From: Geothrix sp. PMB-07
GTDB taxonomy: Bacteria; Acidobacteriota; Holophagae; Holophagales; Holophagaceae
DNA: 64,000 bases
Reading direction: 5' to 3'
NCBI RefSeq assembly: GCF_030758935.1
Contig: NZ_CP132333.1
Span: forward strand, 3,658,992 to 3,722,991
Under the pieces are notes generated by a model that saw only the letters and a list, made by a program, of their open reading frames with translations, was not told the origin of the DNA and searched no databases. Shown here piece after piece: positions 19,714-28,871 of this stretch. Position 1 is the stretch's first letter. Each line of letters begins with the position of its first letter. The position numbers were made by a program, and so were the translations under genes.

Positions 19714-20001
19714 GCCGACTCACCCCTCTGCTGTAGGGGTGGACCTAAGGGGATGGGCGAGGGCAGGGATCGCATGGGCGCTGGAGGAATCCTTCAGCTC
19801 AGGGAATGGAACGGGCCATCAAAGGTTTGCCATAAGGGTCACATGAACTGACGTTTCGGATGGGATGACTTGGCCCATAAGAACTTGCCGAGTCATTCCT
19901 GCGCTGCCGGGAAGATTTTGACGCATTCTTCTCCCTGGGCGCGTGACCAGACGCACCCTTTGCCGCCGTTCTCCAAACCCTGACTGGAAACCCAGAGGAG
20001 T
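19714..20001 (-). other. intergenic region upstream of the YfiR-headed operon
   Basis: About 290 bases with no convincing ORF. It must contain the promoter for the minus-strand signalling operon, but I see no clear -35/-10 pair or sigma-54 site. The IS481 element now separates this region from the 3' end of folD, with which it was originally contiguous. Confidence 0.5.
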
Positions 20002-20007
20002 CCTAGG

Positions 20008-21018
20008 TGTAAGTGCCAATCAGGTTGTTCACCCGAGATCTGGGAAGCTGAAAGCGCCAACAAACAGCTTTCTCGGAGCCTCGGGTGAACCTCCACAGTT
20101 CAGCAAAGTCTTGCCCCGCCAGTCGAGCATTAATGGTGAAGCGCGTTCTGGAGGAGGACTGGACGGTCCGGGATGCGGCTGAATCCATAGGAATCAGCAC
20201 GCGCAGGGCCTACCGATGGCTCGCTCGGTTCAAAACAGAGGGTCCGGCCGGACTCCTGGATCGCTCCAGCCAGCCGCATCGCCTGGCGCGAAGCCACGAG
20301 CTTGGCCTCGTCGTCGAGGCCGTAGGTCGAAGGCGGCGGGGCCAGGCGGCGATCCGGATTGCCTCGGAACTGGGCGTGCCCCGTTCCACCGTGGGCTTCT
20401 GGCTCCGCAAGGCGCGCATCTCCAAGGCTTCGGACCTCCAGCCCAAGGAACCCGACAACCGCTACGAACACGCGGCCCCCGGCGACCTCCTCCACCTGGA
20501 CACCAAGAAGCTCGCCAACTTCCACGAAGTGGGCCACCGCGCCACAGGCATCCGCCACCACAAGAACCGCGATGCGGGCTACCAGGTGCTCCATGTCTGC
20601 TCGGACGACCACTCGCGGGCCTGCTACATGGAAGTGCTCCCGGACGAGAAGAAGGAGACCACTGCCTCATTCCTCCAGAGGGCGCTGTTGCACTTCCAGG
20701 CCCGGGGCGTCACCGCCCGCAAGCTGCTGACCGACAACGGCTCGCCCTACCGGTCCAAGGCGTTCAAGGCCATGCGCGAAGCCTTCGGCCTCACGCACAG
20801 CCGCACCCGCCCCTACCGCCCACGGACCAACGGCAAGGCCGAGCGCCTCATCCAGACGGCCCTGCGAGAGTGGGCCTACGGTCCCACCTGGCAGAGCTCA
20901 GACGAAAGAAACCAGGCGCTCGGCGCCTGGCTCCACTTCTACAATCACCACAGGCCCCACAAGGCCTTAGGTGGTCAGCCCCCGGTTACCCGGCTGGTCA
21001 ACCTCGTTGGCACCGACA
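20008..21018 (+). mobile_element. IS481-family insertion sequence, 1011 bp, intact
   Basis: The element starts TGT and ends ACA, as in IS481. Imperfect terminal inverted repeats of about 30 bp match at both ends: TGTaaGTGCCAAtcAGGTTG on the left (20008) and, read from the right end (21018), TGTcgGTGCCAAcgAGGTTG. It is flanked by a 6-bp direct repeat CCTAGG at 20002-20007 and 21019-21024, which fits the NCTAGN target reported for IS481. It carries one transposase gene. Intact ends and target duplication point to a recent, possibly still mobile, insertion. Confidence 0.95.
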
Positions 21019-21023
21019 CCTAG
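20085..21023 (+). CDS. IS481-family DDE transposase
   Basis: A 312-aa protein starting at GTG 20085 with GGAG about 6 bases upstream; the N-terminus (MNLHSSAK...[12 protein letters not shown]) matches IS481 transposases, so this start is preferred to ATG 20133. Helix-turn-helix at about residues 15-110, then an integrase core with Asp139 (LLHLDT), Asp217 (LLTDNGS) and Glu253 (NGKAERLIQ), and the RPHKALGG-type C-terminus. The TAG stop (21021-21023) lies in the target duplication outside the element's right end, so the host sequence provides the stop codon. Confidence 0.95.
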   Translation: MNLHSSAKSCPASRALMVKRVLEEDWTVRDAAESIGISTRRAYRWLARFKTEGPAGLLDRSSQPHRLARSHELGLVVEAVGRRRRGQAAIRIASELGVPRSTVGFWLRKARISKASDLQPKEPDNRYEHAAPGDLLHLDTKKLANFHEVGHRATGIRHHKNRDAGYQVLHVCSDDHSRACYMEVLPDEKKETTASFLQRALLHFQARGVTARKLLTDNGSPYRSKAFKAMREAFGLTHSRTRPYRPRTNGKAERLIQTALREWAYGPTWQSSDERNQALGAWLHFYNHHRPHKALGGQPPVTRLVNLVGTDT

Positions 21024-21934
21024 GCCACCCCGTTCGCCGCCGTAAGGGTATTGGTCAGCAGCCCGGCAATGGTCAAAGGCCCCACACCTCCCGGCACGGG
21101 GGTGACAGCCGAAGCCACGGCCATCGCCTCGCCGTAGCGTACATCGCCGCACAGCACGCCGCCCTTCGCCCGGAGGGCCTCCAGCTTCTTGGGTTCCTGG
21201 GCGAAAATTCGCTCGCCGAGGATCTCATCCTCCACCCGGTTGATCCCCACATCCACCACCACCGCACCGGGCTTGATCCAGGAGCCTTCCACCAGGCCCG
21301 GCCTCCCCACGGCCGCCACCAGCAGATCCGCCTCGCGGCAGACCCCCGGCAGGTCCTTGGTCCGGCTGTGGGCGATCGTCACGGTGGCGTGCTGTTCCAG
21401 AAGCATCAGGGCCATGGGCTTGCCCACGATCTCGCTGCGCCCCAGGACCACAGCCCGCAGGCCCTTGAGCGCCAGGCCGTGATGGGCCAGCAGGGACATG
21501 CAGGCACTGGGGGTGCAGGGCCGCAGGCCCGGCAGGCCCTCCAGCAGCAGGCCCTGATTCACAGGATGAAAGCCGTCCACATCCTTGGCCGGGCTGATGC
21601 GGTGCAGGGCCCGCTTGGAATCCAGGCCCTGGGGCAAGGGCAGCTGCACCAGGATGCCATCCACACCGGGATCGGCGTTCAGACGGTCGATGAGGGCATC
21701 CAGATCCGCCTGGGCTGTCGCGGCTGGAAGCCGGTGCTCGATGGAGGTGATGCCTACCTTGGCGCAGGCCGCCGATTTGTTGCGCACATAGACCTGGCTG
21801 GCCGGATCTTCGCCCACCAGCACCACCGCCAGCCCCGGGGCCCGCAGCCCCTTGGCCAGCCGGGCCTCTACGCCCAGCCGAACCGTCTCCAGCATGCGGT
21901 CCGCGTGCGCCTTGCCGTCCAGGATCGTGGCCAT
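21020..21934 (-). CDS. folD: bifunctional methylenetetrahydrofolate dehydrogenase/cyclohydrolase FolD
   Basis: A 304-aa protein with the FolD signatures: the substrate segment with Tyr and Lys in [30 protein letters not shown], the NADP-binding loop GRSEIVGKP, and the C-terminal [13 protein letters not shown]. It interconverts methylene-, methenyl- and 10-formyl-tetrahydrofolate. ATG 21934 has GGGGGA 5 bases upstream. The TAG stop (21022-21020) lies within the palindromic CTAG of the IS481 target duplication, so the IS inserted at the last codon without altering the protein. Confidence 0.97.
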   Translation of the reverse strand: MATILDGKAHADRMLETVRLGVEARLAKGLRAPGLAVVLVGEDPASQVYVRNKSAACAKVGITSIEHRLPAATAQADLDALIDRLNADPGVDGILVQLPLPQGLDSKRALHRISPAKDVDGFHPVNQGLLLEGLPGLRPCTPSACMSLLAHHGLALKGLRAVVLGRSEIVGKPMALMLLEQHATVTIAHSRTKDLPGVCREADLLVAAVGRPGLVEGSWIKPGAVVVDVGINRVEDEILGERIFAQEPKKLEALRAKGGVLCGDVRYGEAMAVASAVTPVPGGVGPLTIAGLLTNTLTAANGVA

Positions 21935-22042
21935 GGTTCCCCCTGACTTCCATTGAAGCCCACGGGACCTGTGGATCTCATCAAGAATTAAGGCGAGGTA
22001 AGGTTGACCCGCAACGGGCAACCGCGCCCCACATTGGGCAAA

Positions 22043-22111
22043 GCCTTGGCCCGGCTCCGCCGAGCCAAGGCGTGGGGGCCCGGGGGTGTCCGCGCAGCGG
22101 AGGCCCCCCGG
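22043..22111. repeat. two adjacent GC-rich hairpins, REP-like
   Basis: First hairpin at 22043-22071: arms GCCTTGGC and GCCAAGGC with an inner CGGC/GCCG stem around TCC. The second follows at 22074-22111: GGGGGCC/GGCCCCC or CCGGGGG/CCCCCGG with an inner TCCGC/GCGGA stem. They sit between folD and the rimP promoter, without T-tracts. They may be repetitive extragenic palindromes or structural spacers; no second copy occurs in this window. Confidence 0.5.
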
Positions 22112-22127
22112 ACAGCATTAACCTGCC

Positions 22128-22156
22128 TTGAGATTCCTGGGAAAAGGCGCTAGACT
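22128..22156 (+). promoter_or_regulatory. sigma-70-type promoter of the rimP-nusA-infB operon
   Basis: TTGAGA at 22128-22133, a 17-bp spacer, then TAGACT at 22151-22156. Both hexamers are close to consensus and the spacing is optimal. Transcription would begin near 22163, giving a leader of about 85 bases before rimP that contains the hairpin at 22203. Confidence 0.65.
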
Positions 22157-22202
22157 CCAAGCTCAATTCGGCCATGGCTTCCCGTTTCGGGCGCCAAGAC
22201 TG

Positions 22203-22225
22203 GGTGGGTTCGACCCACCTTTTTT
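22203..22225 (+). terminator. leader hairpin with T-tract upstream of rimP (probable attenuator)
   Basis: A 7-bp stem GGTGGGT/ACCCACC around a TCG loop is followed by six T. It lies 24 bases before the rimP start and after the promoter, so it can stop transcription before the operon. Similar leader terminators are known upstream of rimP-nusA in many bacteria and are thought to link expression to NusA or readthrough. The regulation here is inferred. Confidence 0.65.
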
Positions 22226-22248
22226 GTTGTTCTGTCGTCGGAGTGTCA

Positions 22249-22818
22249 GTGGATTTGAAGAAAGTGCAGGCTCCCCTTGAACGCCAGCTGGCCCTGCTGG
22301 GCTACGAGCTGGTGCATCTGGAGACCGTCCGCGAAGGCAAGGACGAGATGCTGCGCCTCTACATCGACCACCTTGATGCCGAAACCAGCCACCGCAAGGT
22401 CACGCTGGACGACTGCACCACCGCCCACGAGGGCTTGCTGCTCTGGATGGACGTGGAATTCCCTGACCTGCGGGAACACCTCGGCGTGGAAGTGAGCAGC
22501 CCCGGCATGGAACGCCCCTTGGTGAAGGCCGACCACTTCCGCCGGTTCGCAGGACGGCTCTGCCGCGTCCAGACCGCAGCACCCATCAATGGTCAGAAAC
22601 GCTTCAAAGGCTGGATCGGCCCTGTGGCTGATGGCAGCGTCACCCTTGAAGAAGATGGCGTGCTCAAGACCGTGCCCATCGAGGCCATGCAGAAGGCTCG
22701 TTTGGCCCCGTTTGATGAAGACAAGACCCCCCGGCCCAAGCACTTGACGGGCCGGTTCACTGAACTGCCTGATGCCGATGGCGTAGAGACAAGCGCCATC
22801 GAGGAAGAGGAGGCCTGA
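22249..22818 (+). CDS. rimP: ribosome maturation factor RimP
   Basis: A 189-aa protein. GTG 22249 is preceded by GGAG five bases away; the frame is open to 22174, but that would include the leader terminator hairpin, so I reject the longer form. Features: an N-terminal alpha/beta domain with the conserved (L)GYELVHLE and a DDCTxAHEGLLL-like segment, the family motif EVSSPGMERPL, then a C-terminal SH3-like barrel. RimP helps mature the 30S subunit. First gene of the rimP-nusA-infB operon; nusA starts 1 bp after its stop. Confidence 0.92.
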   Translation: MDLKKVQAPLERQLALLGYELVHLETVREGKDEMLRLYIDHLDAETSHRKVTLDDCTTAHEGLLLWMDVEFPDLREHLGVEVSSPGMERPLVKADHFRRFAGRLCRVQTAAPINGQKRFKGWIGPVADGSVTLEEDGVLKTVPIEAMQKARLAPFDEDKTPRPKHLTGRFTELPDADGVETSAIEEEEA

Positions 22819-22819
22819 G

Positions 22820-24148
22820 ATGGCAAACGTCGCAACGACCTTTTTCGACAGCGTGAAGATGATCGCCGCTGAAAAGGGCATCCCTGAAGAAGATGTGTTC
22901 GCCGCCGTCGAGGAAGCCCTCGCCAAGGCCGCTGACAAATACTTCAATGCCCAGGATTTCTACGGCAACTTCCAGGCCCAGATGGACCGGGAGACCGGCG
23001 AGTTCCATGTCTACGCCCTGAAGCAGGTGGTGGCCGAAGTGGAGGAAGAGGACCTGGAGATCAGCCTGGCTGAAGCTCAGGTGCTGAATCCGGATGCTGC
23101 CGAGGGCGACACCCTGTGGCTGCCCCAGGACACCAGCCAGCTGGGCCGCATCGCCGCCCAGGCTGCCAAGCAGGTGCTGGTGCAGAAGGTCCGCGAGGCC
23201 GAGCGCGAGCGCATCTTCACCGAGTTCGCCGACCGCATCGGTGAGGTGGTGGTGGCCGAGGTCAAGCGCTTCGAGAAGAGCGCCATCATTCTTGAAATCG
23301 ACCGGGTGGAAGCCATGCTGCGCCGCAGTGAGGCGCTCCGCGGCGACCGCTTCGACAAGGGCCAGCGCATCAAGGTGGTCATCGTCAGCGTCGACCGCAG
23401 CGCCAAGGATCCCCAGGTGCAGGTCAGCCGGACCGATCCGCGGCTGCTCATCAAGCTCTTTGAGAACGAAGTGCCTGAAATCCATGACGGCACCGTGGTC
23501 ATCCGCAACTGCGTGCGCGAAGCGGGCGACCGCGCCAAGGTGGCCGTCCACAGCCTCGATCCGGATGTGGATCCCGTGGGCGCCTGCGTGGGCCTCAAGG
23601 GCAGCCGTGTGCAGGCCATCATCCGCGAGCTGAAGAACGAGAAAATCGACATCGTCCGCTACTCCGACGATCCGGCCCAGTTCATCGCCAACGCCCTGAA
23701 CCCTGCCAAGGCCATCCGCGTGAACCTCGGCGACCCCGAGGGCCGCCGGGTGGAAGTGGTGGTGGATGACGAGCAGCTCAGTGTCGCCATCGGCAAGCGC
23801 GGCCAAAACGTGCGCCTCGCCGCCAAGCTCACGGGCTGGAACATCGACGTCCGCAGCGAAGCTGACAAGCGCCGCGAAGCCGAAGTCGCCATGGGCCTGG
23901 CCCTCCCCGAGGTCCACGCCGACACTGACGAGGCGGAAGAAGCCGCTTCCCCCGCCTCCAGCCTCCTCGACACGCTCCAGGTCGAGGGTCTGGACGCCGC
24001 CCTGGCGGAGCGTCTCGCCAATGCGGGCTATCCTGACGCCAAATCCCTTTACACTGTCACTGCCGAGCAGCTCATGCAGGTTGAGGGCATGGATCAGGAT
24101 CTGGCCTTCCGTCTCATCGATGCCGTGCAGGCTCACTTCGGGGAGTAG
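22820..24148 (+). CDS. nusA: transcription termination/antitermination factor NusA
   Basis: A 442-aa protein. Order: N-terminal RNA-polymerase-binding domain (1-125), S1 domain (about 130-200), KH1 ([19 protein letters not shown] at about 252-270), KH2 with the [17 protein letters not shown] motif (about 318-334), and a C-terminal helix-hairpin-helix segment (about 375-442). It binds RNA polymerase and the nascent RNA to modulate pausing and termination. The ATG has GAGG upstream and lies 1 bp after rimP. Confidence 0.97.
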   Translation: MANVATTFFDSVKMIAAEKGIPEEDVFAAVEEALAKAADKYFNAQDFYGNFQAQMDRETGEFHVYALKQVVAEVEEEDLEISLAEAQVLNPDAAEGDTLWLPQDTSQLGRIAAQAAKQVLVQKVREAERERIFTEFADRIGEVVVAEVKRFEKSAIILEIDRVEAMLRRSEALRGDRFDKGQRIKVVIVSVDRSAKDPQVQVSRTDPRLLIKLFENEVPEIHDGTVVIRNCVREAGDRAKVAVHSLDPDVDPVGACVGLKGSRVQAIIRELKNEKIDIVRYSDDPAQFIANALNPAKAIRVNLGDPEGRRVEVVVDDEQLSVAIGKRGQNVRLAAKLTGWNIDVRSEADKRREAEVAMGLALPEVHADTDEAEEAASPASSLLDTLQVEGLDAALAERLANAGYPDAKSLYTVTAEQLMQVEGMDQDLAFRLIDAVQAHFGE

Positions 24149-24206
24149 GCTGTAGTCCTGCAGCCCTTCCCGTTCCCCACCCCCCAGGCCGAGGTAGTCC
24201 GCTTAC

Positions 24207-27200
24207 ATGCTGCGTATCAACCAACTCGCCAAAGAGCTCGGAGTCGCCAATCAGGAGGTCATCGAGGCCTGTGAGAAGCGTCTGGGCCTCCAAGGGAAGA
24301 GCCACAGCTCCAACCTTACCGATGACCAGGCGGATCAGCTCCGCCGCGGCTTCCAGGGCAAGGGCAAAGGTGAGGACGAAGCCTCGCCCCTCGCCCTGCA
24401 CAAGCCTTCCGCCGCCGTGAAGGTGGTCAAGGGCCCCGCCCCTTCCCACCAGCCGGAAGCCAAGCCCGAGCCCAAGCATGAGCCTCAGGTCGAGGCGCCC
24501 CGCCCCGCCCCGGCCGTGCTGGTGAAGAAGGCCGAGCCGAAGCCGGAGGCCCGGCCTGAGACCCGGCCCGAGCCCGAGGCACCCAAAGCCGAGGCCCCGG
24601 CCCCTTCCGTGACGGCCGTGGCTCCCGCCGCCCCGGTGCCCCAGGCAACCACCCCCGTGCCGGAAAGCCCTGCAGCCGCCCCGGTCCGCCCCGCGGCCCC
24701 AGAGGCACCCGTGGAGACCTTCTCCCGGCTGAAGATCTCCACCGCGGCACCCGCCCCGCCCCCGCGCGAGGACAAGCCTGCGCGATACATCCAATTGCCC
24801 CCGGCCCGGCCCACGGGCCCCGGTGCCCAGCGTCCCGCCCAGCCCTCGGCCCAGAACCCGGCCTCTGGCAGCGGCCCCCGTCCTGAGGCGGGCGCCCGTC
24901 CCATCGTCCAGCGCCCAGGCCAGTCGCCCAGCAATGTCCAGCGTTCGGGCATGCCGCAGAAGGAAAAGGCCGTCCTCCAGATGGCCACCAACACTGGCCG
25001 CGGTGAAGTTCGCCATGAGCCCCCCGCCCCGGTGCAGCCTTCGCGACGCCCCTACATTCCGCCCGCCATCACCGAGATGCGCCCGGATCAGGGCTTCAGC
25101 CGCATCAAGACTTCAGACACGCCGGCGCCGCCGCCCCGCTCCACGGAGCCCGCCCGTTACATCCAACTGCCCCAGGCACGGCCTGCGCCCGGCAGCCGCC
25201 CCAGCGGCCCTGGTGGTCGCCCCGGTGGTCCTGGTGGTCCCGGCAGCCGCGGTCCCGGTGGCCCCGGCGGTCGTCCCGGTGGTCCCGGTGCCCGTCCCGG
25301 TGGCCCTGGTGGTCGTCCTGGTGGCCCTGGTGGCCGCCCCGGCGGTCCCGGCCGCGGTCCCTCCATTCCCGCCTCCGGCCCCATCGATCCCAACAGCCAG
25401 AAGGGCCCCGGTCGCGGCGCCCATGTGGGCGGCAAGAAGAAGAAGGGCGGCTACGTCCGGAGCAAGGAAGAAGAGCTCGACCTCAAGCTCCGCCAGCCCC
25501 GTTCCCGCGCCCAGCAGGTGGCCAGCGAGTACATCGAAGAGGAAATCGGCATCGTCATGCTGTCTGAAGGCGTGACGGTGAAGGAACTGGCGGAGAAGTG
25601 CAACCGCCCTGCCAAGGATGTGGTGGCCAAGCTGCTCCACCGCGGCATCTTCGCCACCATCAACCAGCCCCTCGACACCGAGATGGCCAAGGACATCGCC
25701 CGCGAATTCGGCTACCTGGCCGACATCGTCTCCTTCGAGGAGGATGTCCAGATCATGGCCGACGAGTCCGCCGAGGTGCAGGGCGAGAAGCGCCCCCGTC
25801 CTCCGGTCGTCACCATCATGGGCCACGTCGACCACGGCAAGACCTCGCTGCTGGACGCCATCCGCAAGACCAAGGTGGCCGCGGGCGAAGCCGGTGGCAT
25901 CACCCAGCACGTGGGTGCCTACCATGTGGATGTGAAGGATCCGAACACTGGCGAACTGCGCCAGGTGGTCTTCCTCGACACCCCGGGTCACGAGGCCTTC
26001 ACCAAGATGCGCGCCCGCGGCGCCAAGGTCACGGACATCGCCATCCTGGTGGTGGCCGCGGACGACGGCGTCATGCCGCAGACCGTGGAATCCATCAACC
26101 ACGCCAAGGCTGCGGATGTGCCGCTGGTGGTCGCCGTCAACAAGATCGACAAGCCCGGCGCCAACCCGGACAAGGTCCAGCAGGGCCTGCTCCAGCACAG
26201 CGTCCAGACTGAAGCCTACGGCGGCGATGTGCCCGCTGTGCTCGTCAGCGCCAAGACCAAGCAGGGCCTCGACGAACTGCTCGAGACGCTGCTCCTGGTG
26301 GCCGATCTCAAGGAACTCAAGGCCGTCTATGACTGCCCTGCCGCCGGTTCCATTATTGAAGGCCGCCTCGACCGGGGCCGCGGCCCCGTGGCCACGGTGC
26401 TGGTACAGAACGGCACCCTGAAGGCCGGCGACATCTTCGTGGCCGGTGCCACCATGGGCCGCGTCCGCGCCATGTTCGACGATCTGGGCCGCAAGGTCAC
26501 GGAAGCTGGTCCTTCAAGCGCCGTGCAGATCCTCGGCTTCGAGGAAGTGCCCAGCGCCGGCGACAACTTCCAGGTGGTGGAAGACGAGGCCAAGGCCCGC
26601 ACCATCGCCACCTTCCGCCAGGAGAAGGCCAAGCAGGCCGCCCAGCAGAAGCAGCGCGCCACGCTCGAGACCCTCTTCAGTACCATCAAGGACGGTCAGG
26701 TCAAAGAGCTGCCTCTCATCATCAAGGCCGACACCCAGGGTTCCGTGGAGTCCCTCGTGGGACAGCTGGAGCGCCTCAGCACCGAAAAGGTCCGCGTGCG
26801 CATCATCCACAGCGCCGCTGGCACCGTCACCGAGAACGACGTGCTCCTGGCCGAGGCCTCCAAGGCCACCATCATCGGCTTCCACACCAAGGCCGAGAAG
26901 AAGACCGAGGAACTGGCCCGGGAAGAGGGCGTGGATCTGCGTTTCCACGACATCATCTACAAGGTCACCGAGGAGATCGAGCAGGCCATGGTCGGCATGC
27001 TGGATGCGACCGAGAAGGAAACCATCCACGGCCAGGCCGAGGTTCGCCAGCTCTTCAAGATCGGCCGCACCGTCATCGCCGGCTCCTTCGTCACCGAAGG
27101 CAAGGTGCAGAAGACCTTCAAGGTGCGCGTCAAGCGGGGCGAAGACGTCCTGTTCGAGGGTGGCCTGAAGAACCTGAAGCGTTTCAAGGAAGACGTGACC

Positions 27201-27317
27201 GAGGTGAAGAACGGCCTCGACTGCGGCATCTCCCTCGACGGCTTCGACGAGCTGAAGGAAGGCGATGTGCTCGAGTTCTACAGCAAGGAAAAGGTCATCG
27301 CCACTTCACTAAGTTAA
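24207..27317 (+). CDS. infB: translation initiation factor IF-2
   Basis: A 1036-aa protein. The N-terminus (1-55) has the IF-2 N1 fold ([21 protein letters not shown]). Residues 60-430 are a Pro/Ala-rich then Gly/Pro/Arg-rich linker. The GTPase domain carries GHVDHGKT (539-546), DTPGHE (from 591) and NKID (645-648), followed by domains II-IV. It places initiator fMet-tRNA on the 30S subunit. The linker is long and contains a GGRPGGPGG-type repeat (about 325-388). It follows nusA by 58 bp, without the YlxR or L7Ae genes often found there. Confidence 0.97.
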   Translation: MLRINQLAKELGVANQEVIEACEKRLGLQGKSHSSNLTDDQADQLRRGFQGKGKGEDEASPLALHKPSAAVKVVKGPAPSHQPEAKPEPKHEPQVEAPRPAPAVLVKKAEPKPEARPETRPEPEAPKAEAPAPSVTAVAPAAPVPQATTPVPESPAAAPVRPAAPEAPVETFSRLKISTAAPAPPPREDKPARYIQLPPARPTGPGAQRPAQPSAQNPASGSGPRPEAGARPIVQRPGQSPSNVQRSGMPQKEKAVLQMATNTGRGEVRHEPPAPVQPSRRPYIPPAITEMRPDQGFSRIKTSDTPAPPPRSTEPARYIQLPQARPAPGSRPSGPGGRPGGPGGPGSRGPGGPGGRPGGPGARPGGPGGRPGGPGGRPGGPGRGPSIPASGPIDPNSQKGPGRGAHVGGKKKKGGYVRSKEEELDLKLRQPRSRAQQVASEYIEEEIGIVMLSEGVTVKELAEKCNRPAKDVVAKLLHRGIFATINQPLDTEMAKDIAREFGYLADIVSFEEDVQIMADESAEVQGEKRPRPPVVTIMGHVDHGKTSLLDAIRKTKVAAGEAGGITQHVGAYHVDVKDPNTGELRQVVFLDTPGHEAFTKMRARGAKVTDIAILVVAADDGVMPQTVESINHAKAADVPLVVAVNKIDKPGANPDKVQQGLLQHSVQTEAYGGDVPAVLVSAKTKQGLDELLETLLLVADLKELKAVYDCPAAGSIIEGRLDRGRGPVATVLVQNGTLKAGDIFVAGATMGRVRAMFDDLGRKVTEAGPSSAVQILGFEEVPSAGDNFQVVEDEAKARTIATFRQEKAKQAAQQKQRATLETLFSTIKDGQVKELPLIIKADTQGSVESLVGQLERLSTEKVRVRIIHSAAGTVTENDVLLAEASKATIIGFHTKAEKKTEELAREEGVDLRFHDIIYKVTEEIEQAMVGMLDATEKETIHGQAEVRQLFKIGRTVIAGSFVTEGKVQKTFKVRVKRGEDVLFEGGLKNLKRFKEDVTEVKNGLDCGISLDGFDELKEGDVLEFYSKEKVIATSLS

Positions 27318-27345
27318 GCTTGATCCGCGCTTCGCGCAGATCGCT

Positions 27346-27373
27346 AACGGGCCCGCTTTGCGGGCCCGTTTCA
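27346..27373 (+). terminator. terminator of the rimP-nusA-infB operon
   Basis: An 11-bp perfect stem, AACGGGCCCGC against GCGGGCCCGTT with a TTT loop, begins about 29 bases after the infB stop and is followed by T-rich sequence (tcatttt). Confidence 0.85.
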
Positions 27374-27496
27374 TTTTCACTCAAAAACGACTCAATGGTA
27401 TTCAAATATTGTTTTCATTGAACTAATCATAGGCAGTGTGACTCCCGTCACGCCCTTGGCCTCGCACACTGGGAATCCCCCAACCAAGGATCTCCC

Positions 27497-28606
27497 ATGT
27501 CCACGCCCAGCTTTGCCCTCAGCGCTCCCACCGAAGCGAAGGCCGCCAGCAATCCCATGGGCCTCAGCCGCATCGACCACTTCCAGCTGACGGGCTCCAT
27601 CGCCCGGCTGGAGCCCCTCTACCGGAATCTGGGGTTCGCCCGCGTGGCCAGCGGCCAGCAGTCTTGGGGCCGCCTGGTCCACCTCCGCCAGCAGCGCATG
27701 GACATCCTCATCTTCGAGGCCGATGCCACCCACCCGGCGGGGCGCTACTTCCAGGCCCACGGCGAAGGCGTGTGCGCCCTGAACTTCCTGGTGGAAGACC
27801 TGGATGCCGCCCTGGCCCACGCCCGGTCCAACCGGGCCCGCATCATGCTCGAGCCTGAATCCCACACGCTGGGTGAAGGCACCCTCCGCTTCGCGGCCAT
27901 CCAGGGCGTGGGCGATGTCTGGAACTTCCTCGTCGAACGGAAGGGCGTGACCGACGCCTTCTGGCCCGGGCTCTCGCCCGATCCCGCCCCAGCCTTCTGC
28001 GACCCCGGCCTGGTGCGCGTGGATCACCTCACCAACAACGTGGGCCCCGCCGAGATGGACGCGCTGGTGGATTTCTACGAGCGCCTCTATGGCTTCGGCG
28101 TCACCCGGGAGTTCCACATCCGTGGTGCCCTGGGCACGGGGCTGGATTCCAAGGTGGTGCAGAGCGCCAACAACCAGATCATCATCCCCATCAATCAGCC
28201 CACGGACGAGAAGAGCCAGGTGCAGGAGTACGTCAACCGGCACAAGGGCCAGGGCGTCCAGCACATCGCCATGTCCACCAACGACATCTTCCACACCCTC
28301 CGCACCCTCCAGGCCCAGGGCCTCAAGTTCCTCCGCGTGCCCGACACCTACTACGAACTGCTGCCCGGCCGCATCGCCAAGGGTGGCTACACCGTGCGCG
28401 AAGACCTCGACCAGGTGAAGGAGATCGGCGTCCAGATCGACGGCGATGAAACCGGCTACCTGCTGCAGATCTTCACGGAGGATCAGATCGGGCCGCTGTT
28501 CTTCGAGATCATCCAGCGGAGGGGGAACATGGGCTTTGGCGAGGGCAACTTCCAGGCCCTGTACGACTCCATTGAGTTGGATCAGAAGAAGCGCGGCGTT
28601 CTCTAA
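27497..28606 (+). CDS. hpd: 4-hydroxyphenylpyruvate dioxygenase
   Basis: A 369-aa protein. Two vicinal-oxygen-chelate halves; the C-terminal half has the iron ligands His177 (VDHLTNN), His256 (VQHIAM) and Glu337 (FFEIIQRRG), then the NMGFGEGNF signature. It converts 4-hydroxyphenylpyruvate to homogentisate in tyrosine catabolism. AAGGA precedes the ATG. No other homogentisate-pathway gene is adjacent. The last 25 codons are partly duplicated about 170-270 bp downstream (see the repeat at 28697). A terminator hairpin lies 53 bp after the stop. Confidence 0.95.
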   Translation: MSTPSFALSAPTEAKAASNPMGLSRIDHFQLTGSIARLEPLYRNLGFARVASGQQSWGRLVHLRQQRMDILIFEADATHPAGRYFQAHGEGVCALNFLVEDLDAALAHARSNRARIMLEPESHTLGEGTLRFAAIQGVGDVWNFLVERKGVTDAFWPGLSPDPAPAFCDPGLVRVDHLTNNVGPAEMDALVDFYERLYGFGVTREFHIRGALGTGLDSKVVQSANNQIIIPINQPTDEKSQVQEYVNRHKGQGVQHIAMSTNDIFHTLRTLQAQGLKFLRVPDTYYELLPGRIAKGGYTVREDLDQVKEIGVQIDGDETGYLLQIFTEDQIGPLFFEIIQRRGNMGFGEGNFQALYDSIELDQKKRGVL

Positions 28607-28658
28607 CGCGCCCATGCTCCCCACGGCCGGGGCCCCTGCCCCTGCCTACCCTGCTCGG

Positions 28659-28688
28659 GAAGGAGGCTGCACCGCAGCCTCCTTCTTG
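28659..28688 (+). terminator. hairpin terminator downstream of hpd
   Basis: A 12-bp perfect stem GAAGGAGGCTGC/GCAGCCTCCTTC around ACC, followed by TTG. The T-tract is weak on the plus strand, so termination may be partial. It separates hpd from the duplicated tail. Confidence 0.65.
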
Positions 28689-28696
28689 TCCTCGCG

Positions 28697-28871
28697 ACAT
28701 GGGCTTTGGCGAGGGCAACCTCTTCGCCCTCCGGGCTCAGACTTCTCCTGGAATGGATACAGCCGCCCGATTCCTCCGTGCTCCTGGTAGGGCTTGTTCA
28801 CCACCCATCGTCGTTCTCCAGGCCCTGTACGACTCCATTGAGTTGGATCAGAAGAAGCGCGGCGTTCTCTA
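28697..28871 (+). repeat. interrupted partial duplication of the hpd 3' end
   Basis: Two blocks of hpd coding sequence recur exactly: 28527-28549 at 28697-28719 (23 bp) and 28551-28605 at 28817-28871 (55 bp). In hpd the blocks are one base apart; here 97 bases lie between them, a net +96. The frame stays open from ATG 28699 to TAG 28872, so the copy reads as a 57-aa peptide: the hpd tail with 32 extra codons. No ribosome-binding site is evident. The TAG overlaps the stop of the convergent XRE gene. Probably a recombination relic and not a gene. Confidence 0.85.

Noticed and set aside
22174-22248. An upstream extension of rimP to 22174
   Set aside because: It would translate the leader terminator hairpin and lacks a ribosome-binding site; GTG 22249 has GGAG.
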